44,434 bases of DNA from Batkoa obscura (lineage: Eukaryota > Entomophthoromycota > Entomophthoromycetes > Entomophthorales > Batkoaceae): assembly GCA_030770535.1 (NCBI GenBank), contig JASVEC010000131.1, positions 1-44,434 on the forward strand, written 5' to 3'. The translations under genes and the position numbers were made by a program. Shown in pieces: positions 29,293 through 39,308 of this stretch (the stretch's first letter is position 1; each line of letters opens with the position of its first letter). The notes under the pieces were generated by a model, which was not told the DNA's origin, made no database searches, and saw only the letters and a list, made by a program, of their open reading frames with translations.

Positions 29293-31050
29293 TTATACAG
29301 GAAATCTCAAAGATACAGCAATCATTTCAACTAACTTCAAATTTAATCGGCACATTCCCATGGCAGAAGGTATATTTAATAAAGACTCTAATAACTCTTT
29401 ACCTTTTTTAACATACACAACATTCCTATTGTCATTTCCTCCATACAGTATCATAAAAACTAAACATGTAGGAACATGAGGACAATCAAGGGTAAGGGTA
29501 TATTTGTGTGAAGCTATAGCTGCACTATCAATTACAGAATAACATTGCTTGAGTATAGTTTTAATATAATTTGATACATAATTATCACCAATAATGTTAA
29601 CAGTGTGCTCTTCAAACTCATAAATCTTCTTTTCTTTTGATAATTTAAATTGAATAGAGCAAATCCAAAAGTTAATATGATGAAAAAAGTAAGTAACGGA
29701 GTTTTGATAATCCTTAAAAGTTGCTTTTAAAGTTTGGTTATCTACAAAAGACAAAAAATAATCTAAAGTAGTAATATATTTTTCTTTAACGGCAGATGCT
29801 TTGAAGGAAAGTTTTTTTAAAAAATTGTTGAATTTTACTTGATCTTCTATCCCATTTATCTTTTTCTCTTTAACTAAACGTAAATCAAAAAACAGTGTAC
29901 TTATTATATATAGAAATTCTTGTAGCTTTAAAAAGCAATATCGCTGGATATCTTTGTCATCCTTATTAAAATCACAACCGTGACGAGAAAATTTACCTGT
30001 ATAATAGCTATCTAATTTTCCTAACCCTGACGGGAGCATGGGTTCAGCGATACATGCCCCGAAGTTTAATAACATTCCATTGTAAAAAGAATTTAACACA
30101 CAATAGGTATAAGCCCGTTCAATATTGATATTTTTGGATAACTTCTTTGATGATTGGTTTAATCCTATAATAAATGAAATCCTGTAGCAATGAAATAAAA
30201 GGAATTCTTTGATACCACCAATCCAGGGTAAACATGCGATTCCATTGATGGTTATAAGTATTGTTTGTATGCTATCTAAGTTAGGTTTAATTCGAGGAAC
30301 ATTTGAAAGAAAATTATAAAGTATTCCCTCAAAATATTTGATTACATTCTTTACTGTTTCCGTCTGCTCCATATGCAAAAGGCCCCCTACAATTATTGCT
30401 GATTTCAAATTGAAGGAGCATGAAGCGAAATTGAACCTCGTTTCATCAAATAAAGGAAATGTTTTGTTAATAAATTTAAAATAGTTAACTACTGCTTCTT
30501 TTAAAAGTAATCCTATATTAAGCGTAGTTTCATCTGGCACTTCAGGTATGAACATTAATTTTCTAGGCTTAAGCGTTAATAGACCTAATTTATCCGTTAG
30601 TGTAATAAACAGATTTAAACCTTTGCTAGGAAAAAATGGCGATGGGTTTTGAATAAGGTTTAACAAATTTTCCAATAATGATTTCCTTTTAAATCTATTA
30701 AAAATTCCTAGGATGTTATTTGGAAAGTTAAAATCCTTTGGTAATTTTAATAGTTGGTGCCTTGTTTCTTTCAGTTGAATTATGTTTTGAATAGCTGCTT
30801 TTTCTTTTACCGGAATGAAGTTGGCTTTTGATGTGTTCTTGAATTTAACTTCTTTTTGTTTTTTTACTGCTCCAAATCCGCTCTCGTCTTTTTTGTTATA
30901 TATAAGCTTCCTATCTAAAGTACATTTGATATTTCTTTTTATACACTTTGAACATTTAGGCAGTGACCTATCGCATTTAAAATGGCTTTTGGAGCATTGA
31001 TCACATCTATATCTTCTTCTGATGATTTCTAATACGCTTTGACTTTCCAT
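29293..31050 (-). CDS. Zn2Cys6 fungal transcription factor (585 aa)
   Basis: Intact ORF. Zinc cluster Cys 16, 19, 26, 33, 36 and 43 (YRCDQCSKSHFKCDRSLPKC...KCTLDR) after a basic IIRRRY. The linker is shorter than in the paralogues. The conserved RHQLLKLPKDFNFPNNIL, NPSPFFPSKGLNLFI and PLFDETRFNF blocks follow, then the helical middle-homology-like region (DSIQTILITINGIACL...YRISFIIGLNQSS). Close relative of the gene at 18316-20103, lying in inverted orientation on the other side of the ENA/F-box block and sharing its promoter core. Presumed nuclear regulator; target unknown. Confidence 0.88.
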   Translation of the reverse strand: MESQSVLEIIRRRYRCDQCSKSHFKCDRSLPKCSKCIKRNIKCTLDRKLIYNKKDESGFGAVKKQKEVKFKNTSKANFIPVKEKAAIQNIIQLKETRHQLLKLPKDFNFPNNILGIFNRFKRKSLLENLLNLIQNPSPFFPSKGLNLFITLTDKLGLLTLKPRKLMFIPEVPDETTLNIGLLLKEAVVNYFKFINKTFPLFDETRFNFASCSFNLKSAIIVGGLLHMEQTETVKNVIKYFEGILYNFLSNVPRIKPNLDSIQTILITINGIACLPWIGGIKEFLLFHCYRISFIIGLNQSSKKLSKNINIERAYTYCVLNSFYNGMLLNFGACIAEPMLPSGLGKLDSYYTGKFSRHGCDFNKDDKDIQRYCFLKLQEFLYIISTLFFDLRLVKEKKINGIEDQVKFNNFLKKLSFKASAVKEKYITTLDYFLSFVDNQTLKATFKDYQNSVTYFFHHINFWICSIQFKLSKEKKIYEFEEHTVNIIGDNYVSNYIKTILKQCYSVIDSAAIASHKYTLTLDCPHVPTCLVFMILYGGNDNRNVVYVKKGKELLESLLNIPSAMGMCRLNLKLVEMIAVSLRFPV

Positions 31051-31080
31051 AAAGTTAAAAGGTTTAAAAACATTCTTAAG

Positions 31081-31094
31081 TATTATACAACATG
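31081..31094 (-). promoter_or_regulatory. Shared promoter core (minus strand CATGTTGTATAATA)
   Basis: Upstream of the Zn2Cys6 gene starting at 31050, matching the block and spacing at 18271-18284 of the paralogue. Confidence 0.55.
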
Positions 31095-31705
31095 ACTAAT
31101 CTATTCAATATTTGCTATGGCTAACTCAAACAAACGCTTAATTTCGTAAAAAAACGAGAGCTTTTTGGTAAAGCTGTTCGACAAGGAGCCAATCAACTAT
31201 AACAATTTAAATTTAAATTTACTCCCATACTCCGAAATAAACGTTAATTTTAAATTTAGAATCTTAAGTATTTTTGAGTTGGATTATGTTCTTTTCTTGA
31301 ATAGTTTAAAATAAGAACATCAAAAATATTTAAATATACTTGAAAATTTGATATCTAAACAGTATTTATCTAAAGTTAGAAATTAGTGGAAAAAAGCGTT
31401 AATTGTAACAAGTGAAGATTCATTAAATTGAGAAGTCTATGACTTTTGATTTATGTATTCTTTTCATTATTTTCTTGATTCTATTCTTTAATCATATCTA
31501 TGTTTCTCACAGTTCTAGTATATGACTTCTCTGGTGCAGTAATCAACTTATTATATCCCCTTTCATATGAATAACTATATATCTAAAGACCATATTAGTC
31601 ATTAGTGACGCACAGCGGATTAATTAGTTGTATAATATTAAGACTAGTGATGATATTTTTGGGCCTTTCTTTTCTTAATTTGTGTTTATAATATATATTA
31701 TAGTG
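31095..31705. other. Intergenic, no gene seen
   Basis: Sequence complexity rises after about 31430, but no frame is convincing here. Confidence 0.4.
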
Positions 31706-32482
31706 CTATAAAATAATCTCAATTGCCACTGATTCAGGGCCTTCAATTAATGAGTTATCCTTATCAGTGTTATTATTATTAGGGCCGCTGATTAACCCTC
31801 TATTCTCTTAATTCTTATCATTTGTTACAGGAAACATCTTATCAAATCGTTACAAAGTTTTCATATCAAATATTAGAACTTTATTTGACCTCTGAACGTG
31901 GTTAGTCTATTGCTAAGCGTAGAGTCCATATATTTACTGTATTTAGCTTATGATTTTTTCTAAATCAAATGTATTTATCATATATCTATCTTTATTACAA
32001 TGCTCTGTTGTTGGCAATCCGAGGTGCTTTATTTAATGATATAAACTTGAAAGGACAAGGTTGAATTTCATAAACACCATTCCTTTTAGAATCGGGTCTC
32101 AGTGTCTTTTAGTATACTGATTGATTTATTTTTGAATATGTATAAATGAGTGGTTTTGTTATATTCAATATAATACCCAATCAAGTTATGAAAAGCCAAG
32201 TCTAGCTTAAATATTGAATATTTAAAAGGAGGAATAGAACCTGTTGAGACTTTCCTTTTTTCATGAAATTACAGTTTATTCATTCTGGTAAACAGTTGCT
32301 ATATTGTAGTTTTTATTTTCTTGGCATATTGCTTTTATTTTCCTAGCTCGAAGATTAAAATATATTAATCTTAGTGTTGAAAATAGAAAATGAGCAAATA
32401 CATTAGAGATATAAAATTTATCTAGACTTTTATCACCTTGTGAAACATCAAAGCTCTGCTGATATGTGAGCCCACCTTTCAT
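31706..32482 (-). pseudogene. Coding-like remnants of an unidentified gene
   Basis: Three minus-strand pieces have protein-like composition: 32482-32276 (MKGGLTYQQSFDVSQGDKS, then DKFYISNVFAHFLFSTLRL), 32093-31995 (DSKRNGVYEIQPCPFKF, ISLNKAPRIANNRAL, stop) and about 31819-31706 (LISGPNNNNTDKDNSLIEG, then PESVAIEIIL, stop). They lie in order on one strand with stops between. They could be exons of an unrecognised gene or a decayed gene or transposon. No family is recognised. Confidence 0.3.
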
Positions 32483-33298
32483 GAAAATAAAACTATTGTT
32501 TTAACAATACAAGTCTTTAACAGGATGTTTTTTTATATCACTGCTCTTTATCAATATTAAAATAATTAAAATTCATCATTATTTATGGATTATCAGTATG
32601 AAAATAGACTACTTTTTTGTTACCAATATAAAAAAACTAGGATTTATTATCACCTTTAGTAAATTAAATTGGTTAAGCTGTATTCTTCCCACCCCACTGT
32701 ATTGCTAGACAATCTAGCCTCTTTTTTTAAATCTGATTTATATATTTAATCATTAGTTATCCCGAGCTCTACATCCAGAACATCAATAAATCTACCCAAA
32801 CAATACAGCTCATCCCTTATTATCATACATCCACCCAAATTTAATCATAATATAGCACCAATTTTATAGAACAGAAAATCTATTTAAAAACAAAGTAATA
32901 AAATCATTTAAAAGACAAAGTTAATAGTCAGTTAGCTTAATATATATAATGTTGTTTCTTTAAAATAAAGAGTTTCATTTATAAATTGCTACCTGTTATA
33001 ATCTGGTTTTAATTATTATTTTATTTTTGAAACATCTCCATACAATCAAGTAAACAACGATAGTTTCTATTGTTAGGTTATTCAATTTGACTTCATTGGA
33101 TGTTACAGTAAAAATGTTATATTGTATAAATATCAAACAGTATATTGTTTTGGTATAATATAACTAAATTTCATATAGCTTTAGTTTCAGAGCTGAAAAT
33201 CAAAATAACTGTTTGATTTAAATATCTCATTAAATGGCCTATGGAAATTCATTTACAATTTAATAACAATAAATCAAGTATAAAAGAACAAGTATAAC
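32483..33298. other. Intergenic, no gene seen
   Basis: AT-rich with a few C-rich tracts (for example CTTCCCACCCCAC near 32685). No ORF or RNA recognised. Confidence 0.4.
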
Positions 33299-33338
33299 AT
33301 ATAATATTTGATTATAATATAATGTTTATTTAAATGAA

Positions 33339-33581
33339 TTAACAATTATATGGATTATCAATATCAATCCAACTACTAAAAGTACATTTAGAATCAGCAA
33401 GGATATCATAGCAGTCCCATTCCCCATTATTCCAAGTCCAGCATCTTGGACAACTATAACCATCATAGCAATAAACTCCACTATTTCCTTTATTACAACG
33501 TTCACTATTTGGATTAGGACAAAGAGACACTACAAATGGAAGTACAAAAGATAAAGCAGCAATTGATTGAATAAATTTCAT
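33339..33581 (-). CDS. Small secreted cysteine-rich protein (80 aa), copy B
   Basis: Encodes the same 80 residues as the gene at 14843-15085: signal peptide 1-19, then a ~60-residue domain with eight cysteines. Identity covers the ORF, promoter and 3' flank, so both copies should be expressed alike unless position effects intervene. Two identical copies about 18 kb apart in a subtelomere point to recent duplication or ongoing gene conversion. Function unknown; a secreted, disulfide-rich product acting outside the cell is the reasonable inference. Confidence 0.85.
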   Translation of the reverse strand: MKFIQSIAALSFVLPFVVSLCPNPNSERCNKGNSGVYCYDGYSCPRCWTWNNGEWDCYDILADSKCTFSSWIDIDNPYNC

Positions 33582-33686
33582 ATTTGATTTAATTGATAAT
33601 ATAAAACAATTATTTCATTAAAGTATTTATACTATGAGTTACAAATTCAACCTAAGTATCATTTTTAAAATGTCTTAAAAGAAAAC

Positions 33687-33716
33687 AAGGTAACAATTAT
33701 TTATAATTGTTACCTT
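33687..33716. promoter_or_regulatory. Perfect 13-bp inverted repeat, copy B
   Basis: Same palindrome as 14708-14737, 105 bp upstream of the ORF start. Confidence 0.6.
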
Positions 33717-33894
33717 AAAGCAATTTAATTGTATATTACAATGATATTTATAAATAATACAAAGTTTATTTATTTAGTTCAAAATAAATTAAACTACTAA
33801 AATAAAGCTAAAGCCAAGATTTTTAGTTGGGTGAATTTTAAAAATAGAAGTCAATTTTTTAGAAACAGGCCATTATTTAAAAATATAACTATCA

Positions 33895-34425
33895 AGGCTA
33901 TTTTATAACCATAGAATAATAAAACAACCACAGTTATTATTTTGAAGTTAAATTTGAGATATACTAAAAATAACGTTATAAAATTTTGAGATCATTATTT
34001 AGACATTCTCTTTCGAAAATCATACAGAAACAGACGATTCATGTATCCTTAATAAAAAAACTTGTCTATTTTTAATATTTTAAATCGTACATACTATTAT
34101 AACATTTTTCTTCATGTATAAACATATTTTTGTGGCTGGTACTTAACTAATAGTTTATTCAAATTTGAAGTTTAAAAAATAAGTATACAAAAAAATAACT
34201 AAATGATAAAGCTGTGATACTAATTAATTGGCTTTAAAAACCATTATTTTTCTAGAGTTGTCTTTATTACTTTTTTTAAAACTTAAAATAATAGGTTTAT
34301 TGCTTCCTTTTCTTTTGTAATAATAAATACTAAACAAGATAAATTATAAATCCAACATAGCGCTAATAGCTCGTCCAGTTATTTATTTTTAACATTATAG
34401 GTAGATCAATATCCCAATTCATGAA
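33895..34425. other. Intergenic, no gene seen
   Basis: AT-rich; may include eroded 3' sequence of the kelch relic that follows. Confidence 0.4.
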
Positions 34426-35400
34426 TTAGCTCTTCATTTTTAAAAAAATAACTGGAGCAACTTTGTTATCATCTTTATAAACTGCAAACGGAAGTAACAA
34501 ATGATCATGATAAAGTACAATACACTTAGTATTTACATCAATGTTAGGCATGTAGTGATTAGACCAAGTTGACTTTTCTAAATAAAGAATATATAATTTA
34601 AATGGTTACTCAAATACAAGATAGACCAGATTTTTGTTTCTTGTATAAACACTTTTTAGTATCTTTAAATGTGGTGGTAAAATCCCACCTATGTATTTTT
34701 TGTTTATGATACTATTTTTAAGGTTAATTGAATTTACAAAATTATTTAAAGGATACTGCTCATCGTTACCATTAATGAGATAAAATATATCATTATAAAC
34801 TTCCATTATTGCCACGCCGATATAGCTCAAGTTATCTTTATATGATTTAATAACTTCTCTTTTTCATTACAAATCGATATTCTACTTTTAGAATTATTGT
34901 TTTTTCTGACTTTATTTCAGTATAATATGAAAAATATTTATCTAGATTAGGATCATCTTGGGTAATAATAAATTCGTTAATATCATCTTCCAATATATCT
35001 ACTGCCTGACTAAATGGTTCAAGACTGCTTTCTTCAGAATTCTAACTTTTATTACTAATATCGTAGTAGTATACTAAAGGCCCGCCTGATATCATAAATA
35101 TACTGATCATTTTATTTGGATCACTTCAGGCACTACTGTATTTTAATTGAGGATCAAGTTTCTCACATTTAAAATAATGATCCTATCTGAGACTTGAGTT
35201 TATGTCATAAACTGAGCCATATAGGCCTAAGCTATAGGTTGTATGATTTATAGATCATCTGTTACCACATTCAATATATTCACCACCAAACATATATAAC
35301 TTGCTATTAATTTTAGAGCATTTTCTAGAGTTCAAAAAAGAGAAATTTCCATCATTTGTAGCGCAGTTACTATCAAGAAAACAATGATTAAAAATAACTT
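34426..35400 (-). pseudogene. Decayed kelch-repeat protein gene, 5' half
   Basis: Read on the minus strand from 35400: a signal-peptide-like KLFLIIVFLIVTALQ, then after a frame change a kelch-type start (SKINSKLYMFGGEYIECGNR), SLGLYGSVYDINSS, MISGGPLVYYYDIS, DILEDDINEFIITQDD, and MSYIGVAIMEVYNDIFYLIN at 34606-34830. A further piece, STWSNHYMPNIDVNTKCIV, runs to about 34426. The 'LYMFGG' and 'YNDIFYLING' strands are typical of kelch beta-propellers. I count about six in-frame stops and at least one frame change, so it is dead. The membrane-anchor half seen at 15960-17546 is absent. A MITE sits just beyond its 5' end. Confidence 0.6.
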
Positions 35401-35438
35401 CACTTTTTATCTGGGATCTTAATTATTTAGTTTATATA

Positions 35439-35537
35439 TGATAGTGTTTTTTTTGTTTCATCACTTTTTTCATTTTTAAACGCTGTTTGAGTGGGAAAAT
35501 TGTTAGCAAAATTCTTAAACAAAAATATATATGCCCA
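35439..35537 (+). mobile_element. MITE copy 15
   Basis: 99 bp, left end TGATAGTGTTTT, interior AAACGCTGTTTGAGTGG, right end ATGCCCA, TA flanks. Confidence 0.85.
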
Positions 35538-35727
35538 TATGCTGTTTCCAAGCAACTTATTATAGCTTATCTTTTGGATAATTCAAAATCATCTGCTTTA
35601 ACAATATATATTTAATAACTGTGTTCTTTTATAGGTATTGAATGAGAAAGTCACTTATTATTTATAGATAACTTATTTTAAATATGTACCTCCACTATTT
35701 TATCAGTTATCATACAGCGTTATCATG

Positions 35728-35823
35728 TGGGGGTGTTTTTTTTAAAGAGTTTTATTAACAATCTTTCCGCTCAAATAGCGCTCAAAAGATGGAAAAAATA
35801 ATAAGGCCAAAAAAACACCCTCA
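35728..35823 (-). mobile_element. MITE copy 16
   Basis: 96 bp reverse copy, ends TGGGGGTGTTTTTTT and AAACACCCTCA. Left dinucleotide TG, right TA. Confidence 0.9.
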
Positions 35824-36627
35824 TATACTTTTTAGTAAGGTATTTACTATTATTTACTTTCTAATATACTATCATCATTATTTCACATTTAGTTTTAAAC
35901 ATTATAGCTTTTGTCAAATACAATACTCCAATTAAAATACTTTTTTTGCTGATTTATATACAATTGACAAAAGAAATGGTTTGAATACTTTTATATTATT
36001 TAAGCAGATTTTTACACAAGATACTGTAAAACTACAGAATTTTTTCAAAACACTTTAGTCGTTCCTTACACTCAAACCATATATCAAACGTTACTTCTAC
36101 TTTTACTTTTACTTAATAACTATATTTAATATTTGATAAAATCATATGGTTCTTAAAGTAAAAGAGGTGCCAAGCGCTACGAAGTCAAATATTAAGCAAT
36201 TTTGTTAAACGTCATAAATAAATAATAAATTTTTTAAATTACTGCTTTAAAATTCTCTATATAAATTGTTTAATAGCAATCAACAAATACCTTTATTTAT
36301 TCTTTATTTTCAAACTTAAAACTTAAATAAATCCATTGAGTTAATGATAATAAAAATACTTACTTATAAACTAAAGGAAGTTGATAGATGGTTTTCTCAT
36401 AATAAATTTATGCAGATTAAATAAACAGCCCAAATAATCTGTTATAGCATTAACAATTTTACATAAAAAAGAACGACAAACAGCCAACTTTAAATAAGCC
36501 TAGCTAGAATCCACCGTCAAATATTTCAACCTATACATCTTCAATGTTTTTAAATACTTATTATTAATAGTTGAATAGGTTTCTTCATTTTCCGAATAAA
36601 AAGCTAAAAACATAATTAAAATTTAAG
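35824..36627. other. Intergenic, no gene seen
   Basis: About 0.8 kb downstream of the Mau2-like gene. AT-rich, no repeat copy or RNA recognised. Confidence 0.5.
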
Positions 36628-39092
36628 CTATAAACCAGATAACAAGAATTTACACAATAAAATAGGGTAGCTGGAAATAAGGGCGATAGTAGTGGGGTTG
36701 GGTAATTGGAGGATAGAGCCAAGTAATTTCTTTACAGTTTGTGGTTTAAAATAATAAATTTTAGCCAAACTTAAATGAGCAGCACATTGTAATGATTGAT
36801 TTTGTATCATTTTCATTAATTGGATGGAATAATTTAAATAGTTTCTAATAAAGTTGTATAAGTATGCGCTACGTTTATATTTCATATAATCTTACTTTTG
36901 TGTAATTTCATCCTCATTAACTATGCCTTTAAAGTAGTATAATTTAGATTCAATTACATTAGATTTAATATATTCACTAGAATCGATTTTATCAATAAAA
37001 TATTCAACCTAAAAAAATTGTTAATACTAATTTTAATAACTAAAAGCGTTTACCTTTAGTTTAGCTTGTTTGTTTTGATCTAATTGCATACTAATAAGAT
37101 TAAGATAGATCGATATTTTGAAGTTTTCTTCTTTTATAATCTAAAATTGATTGTCAATATTGATATATTTAACTTATGTATAGCATATACCTCTAATAAG
37201 CACTCGTAATACTTTTTGGCTTTATCAAAATTAGCTAGCGACTGATAGTATAAAGCCAAAAGATAAATAAAATAATTTAAGTAGTCATCCTCAATGGATT
37301 TCTTTTTAATCAGTAAGATACTATTTAAGCAAATCTAGAGGGAGATAATAATAAATTATCAATTATGTTAATAACTTTATGTATTACTTTTTTTGCCAAT
37401 TGAAAATTTTCACTTAAGATCAGATGCTCTGTGTAATACAAATTTAAATTCAACATTGATTTTAAGTCCCATAATTTGTTATCAACGTCTAGAATCAATC
37501 TTATTAGTTTATTTTATAATATGAATTATCATACATACCTTGGCTTAGATTTTCATTTGCGTTATTATTAGTGCTCACTTTAATCATGTTAATTAATTTC
37601 GATTATATATTATCTAATCATGCTTACTCTTTAATAGATTAAATCCATTGTTAAACTGCTCCGTAATTGTGCTATTACTCACTCCTTTAACACAGAATAA
37701 ATTTAATAATTGATACACACATCTGATTTGCTGTTGATTTAGCCAATTAACTTTAATTCTTTTACTTATATTTTCTTCATTTAATTTGTAATCAAGCTAT
37801 ATGATATATTGTTATTATATATTAATATAAAATATATATGAATTACATTAAAATCAAAATCGAAATCAAAACCACTTAAATCAAATTGACTTAATACTTG
37901 GCTTGAGCCATTTAAATCACCAGAATAAATCAAAGCAACGGCATTGAATGTTTTTAACAATACGTTTTGTTGCTGCTGATTATCACTATTAGTATTGTTG
38001 TCATTGAACTCGTTAATTAAATTTAAAGCCAATTTAATGGATTTGAATCTCAAACGGAATTCTATTAATTTAAGGTAAAGCAAATCCTAAATTAAACAGT
38101 AGTGTAAATGTTGAAATAAAAATTAATAAATAGAACTTACGCCCACTCCAATATCCTTTTCTCTTTTAGCGTATTCCATTAATTCTTCAATAAAGTTAAG
38201 AAACTGGTTTTTGTATTCGATTTTAATAAAGACATTCAACAATAGCACTCCAATACTATACACCCATTCTTTATAACCTAATCTAAAATAAAAATAGTTA
38301 ATTTCATCTCATTTTTTGCAATCCAAAAAGCTCAAAAACCTACTGTAAAGCTAAATAATAGCTATCTTTAAGCTCTGAAACTGCCAAATGATATTTTTTA
38401 AAATGGTAATGTAAATTGGCTATTTTGATTCGAATTTGGAATTGTAAACTTCTATCCACTGTAGGCTATAAAGAATTTAATGCATGAACTCAAACTCTTA
38501 ATAAAGACTTACTTTCAAAGCAATCTGTAACTAATTATTTAAAAAGTATAAAATTGAGTATAATAAATGCGGAAATAAAAACCTACTGCTTTCGTCAAAA
38601 CTGCCTGTGCACGAAACTTGTTATCTGTAAATTTTATCAACATTTGTGCCAACTGTATTCGATAATGTATCCCAAGCTTAAGAACATCGACTCCAAATTC
38701 TAGGACTTTGGTATAAGATCCCATTAATTCTTCAATCAATTGAATGGCTCCTTCCAAGCATTTTATCTCACTAATCACTAGACTTTGTTTTTTTTGTACA
38801 ATCTCTAAAGTGTTGGTAAAGTTCTGAATAGATTTCATTTCATTAGCGTAAGAATGAATCAGCTGCTCGAGCACTTTTAACAGCTTAAGGTCCCGATTGA
38901 GTTTTGTTTGATAAATTGATTCTTGGTTGGGATTCACTTTTTCAAGCTTGATACGATGACTTAGATTAATCTTTTTTTGCGGATAGATATGAAGCTCTTT
39001 GGATGGCTCTCGCTTCTTTTCTGTAAATTATGGGGCTGAGTTTTTTGGCTTATATTATTATTGTAGCGTTTACCTGAGTTGGATTCATTCAT
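36628..39092 (-). CDS. Mau2/Scc4-like cohesin loader subunit, 13 exons (614 aa)
   Basis: Exons: 39092-39074, 39020-38587, 38530-38513, 38465-38344, 38282-38141, 38086-37847, 37796-37628, 37577-37539, 37488-37388, 37334-37191, 37140-37054, 37008-36896, 36844-36628. Introns are 45-61 nt and all phases close to a single 614-codon frame, the usual length for Mau2/Scc4. The protein is helical and TPR-like. Examples are KCLEGAIQLIEELMGSY, then HYRIQLAQMLIKFTDNKFRA and QAVLTKA (like 'RLQLGQ.L...T.N...A...L.KA' in Mau2). Also visible are LQFQIRIKIANLHYHFKKYH, FIEELMEYAKREKDIGVG, LWDLKSMLNLNLYYTEHL and ALYYQSLANFDKAKKYYE. Mau2 binds the N-terminus of Scc2/NIPBL to load cohesin on chromatin. Assignment rests on repeat pattern and length; another TPR protein remains possible. 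The 18-nt exon and some acceptors (37489, 36845) were chosen because they keep the frame. Confidence 0.65.
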
Positions 39093-39308
39093 TTTTTAAA
39101 AAAAGCTGAAATTAAATTTTGATTGAAATCAAAAAAAATAGAATAGTTTAGATTTGATCTTATTGGCTGCTCACTTTATCCCTAATAAAATAACCAAGTC
39201 ATTATAAATTTATAATTATAAATCATAACTAAAAATTTAAAATTTAAAAAATATTTATTTAGAAAAATTTTAAATGCTCATATAATGCAAATGTTTTTCA
39301 ACTAGAAA

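Larger units (their letters stand above)
33299..33894 (-). repeat. 596-bp inverted duplication, copy B
   Basis: Reverse complement of 14530-15125, with one mismatch found by eye. Both ends are abrupt, and no terminal inverted repeats or target duplications are visible at the borders. Confidence 0.95.

Noticed and set aside
34606-35400. Reassigned stop codon (TGA read as Trp) in the kelch-like sequence
   Set aside because: Some stops do fall where Trp might be expected. But all intact genes in the window use standard stops, and the relic also has TAG stops and a frame change, so decay explains it.
36859-36895. A 27-nt intron in the Mau2-like gene ending at CGTAG
   Set aside because: A 51-nt intron ending at TTATTAG keeps the same frame and fits the 45-66 nt size of the other introns.
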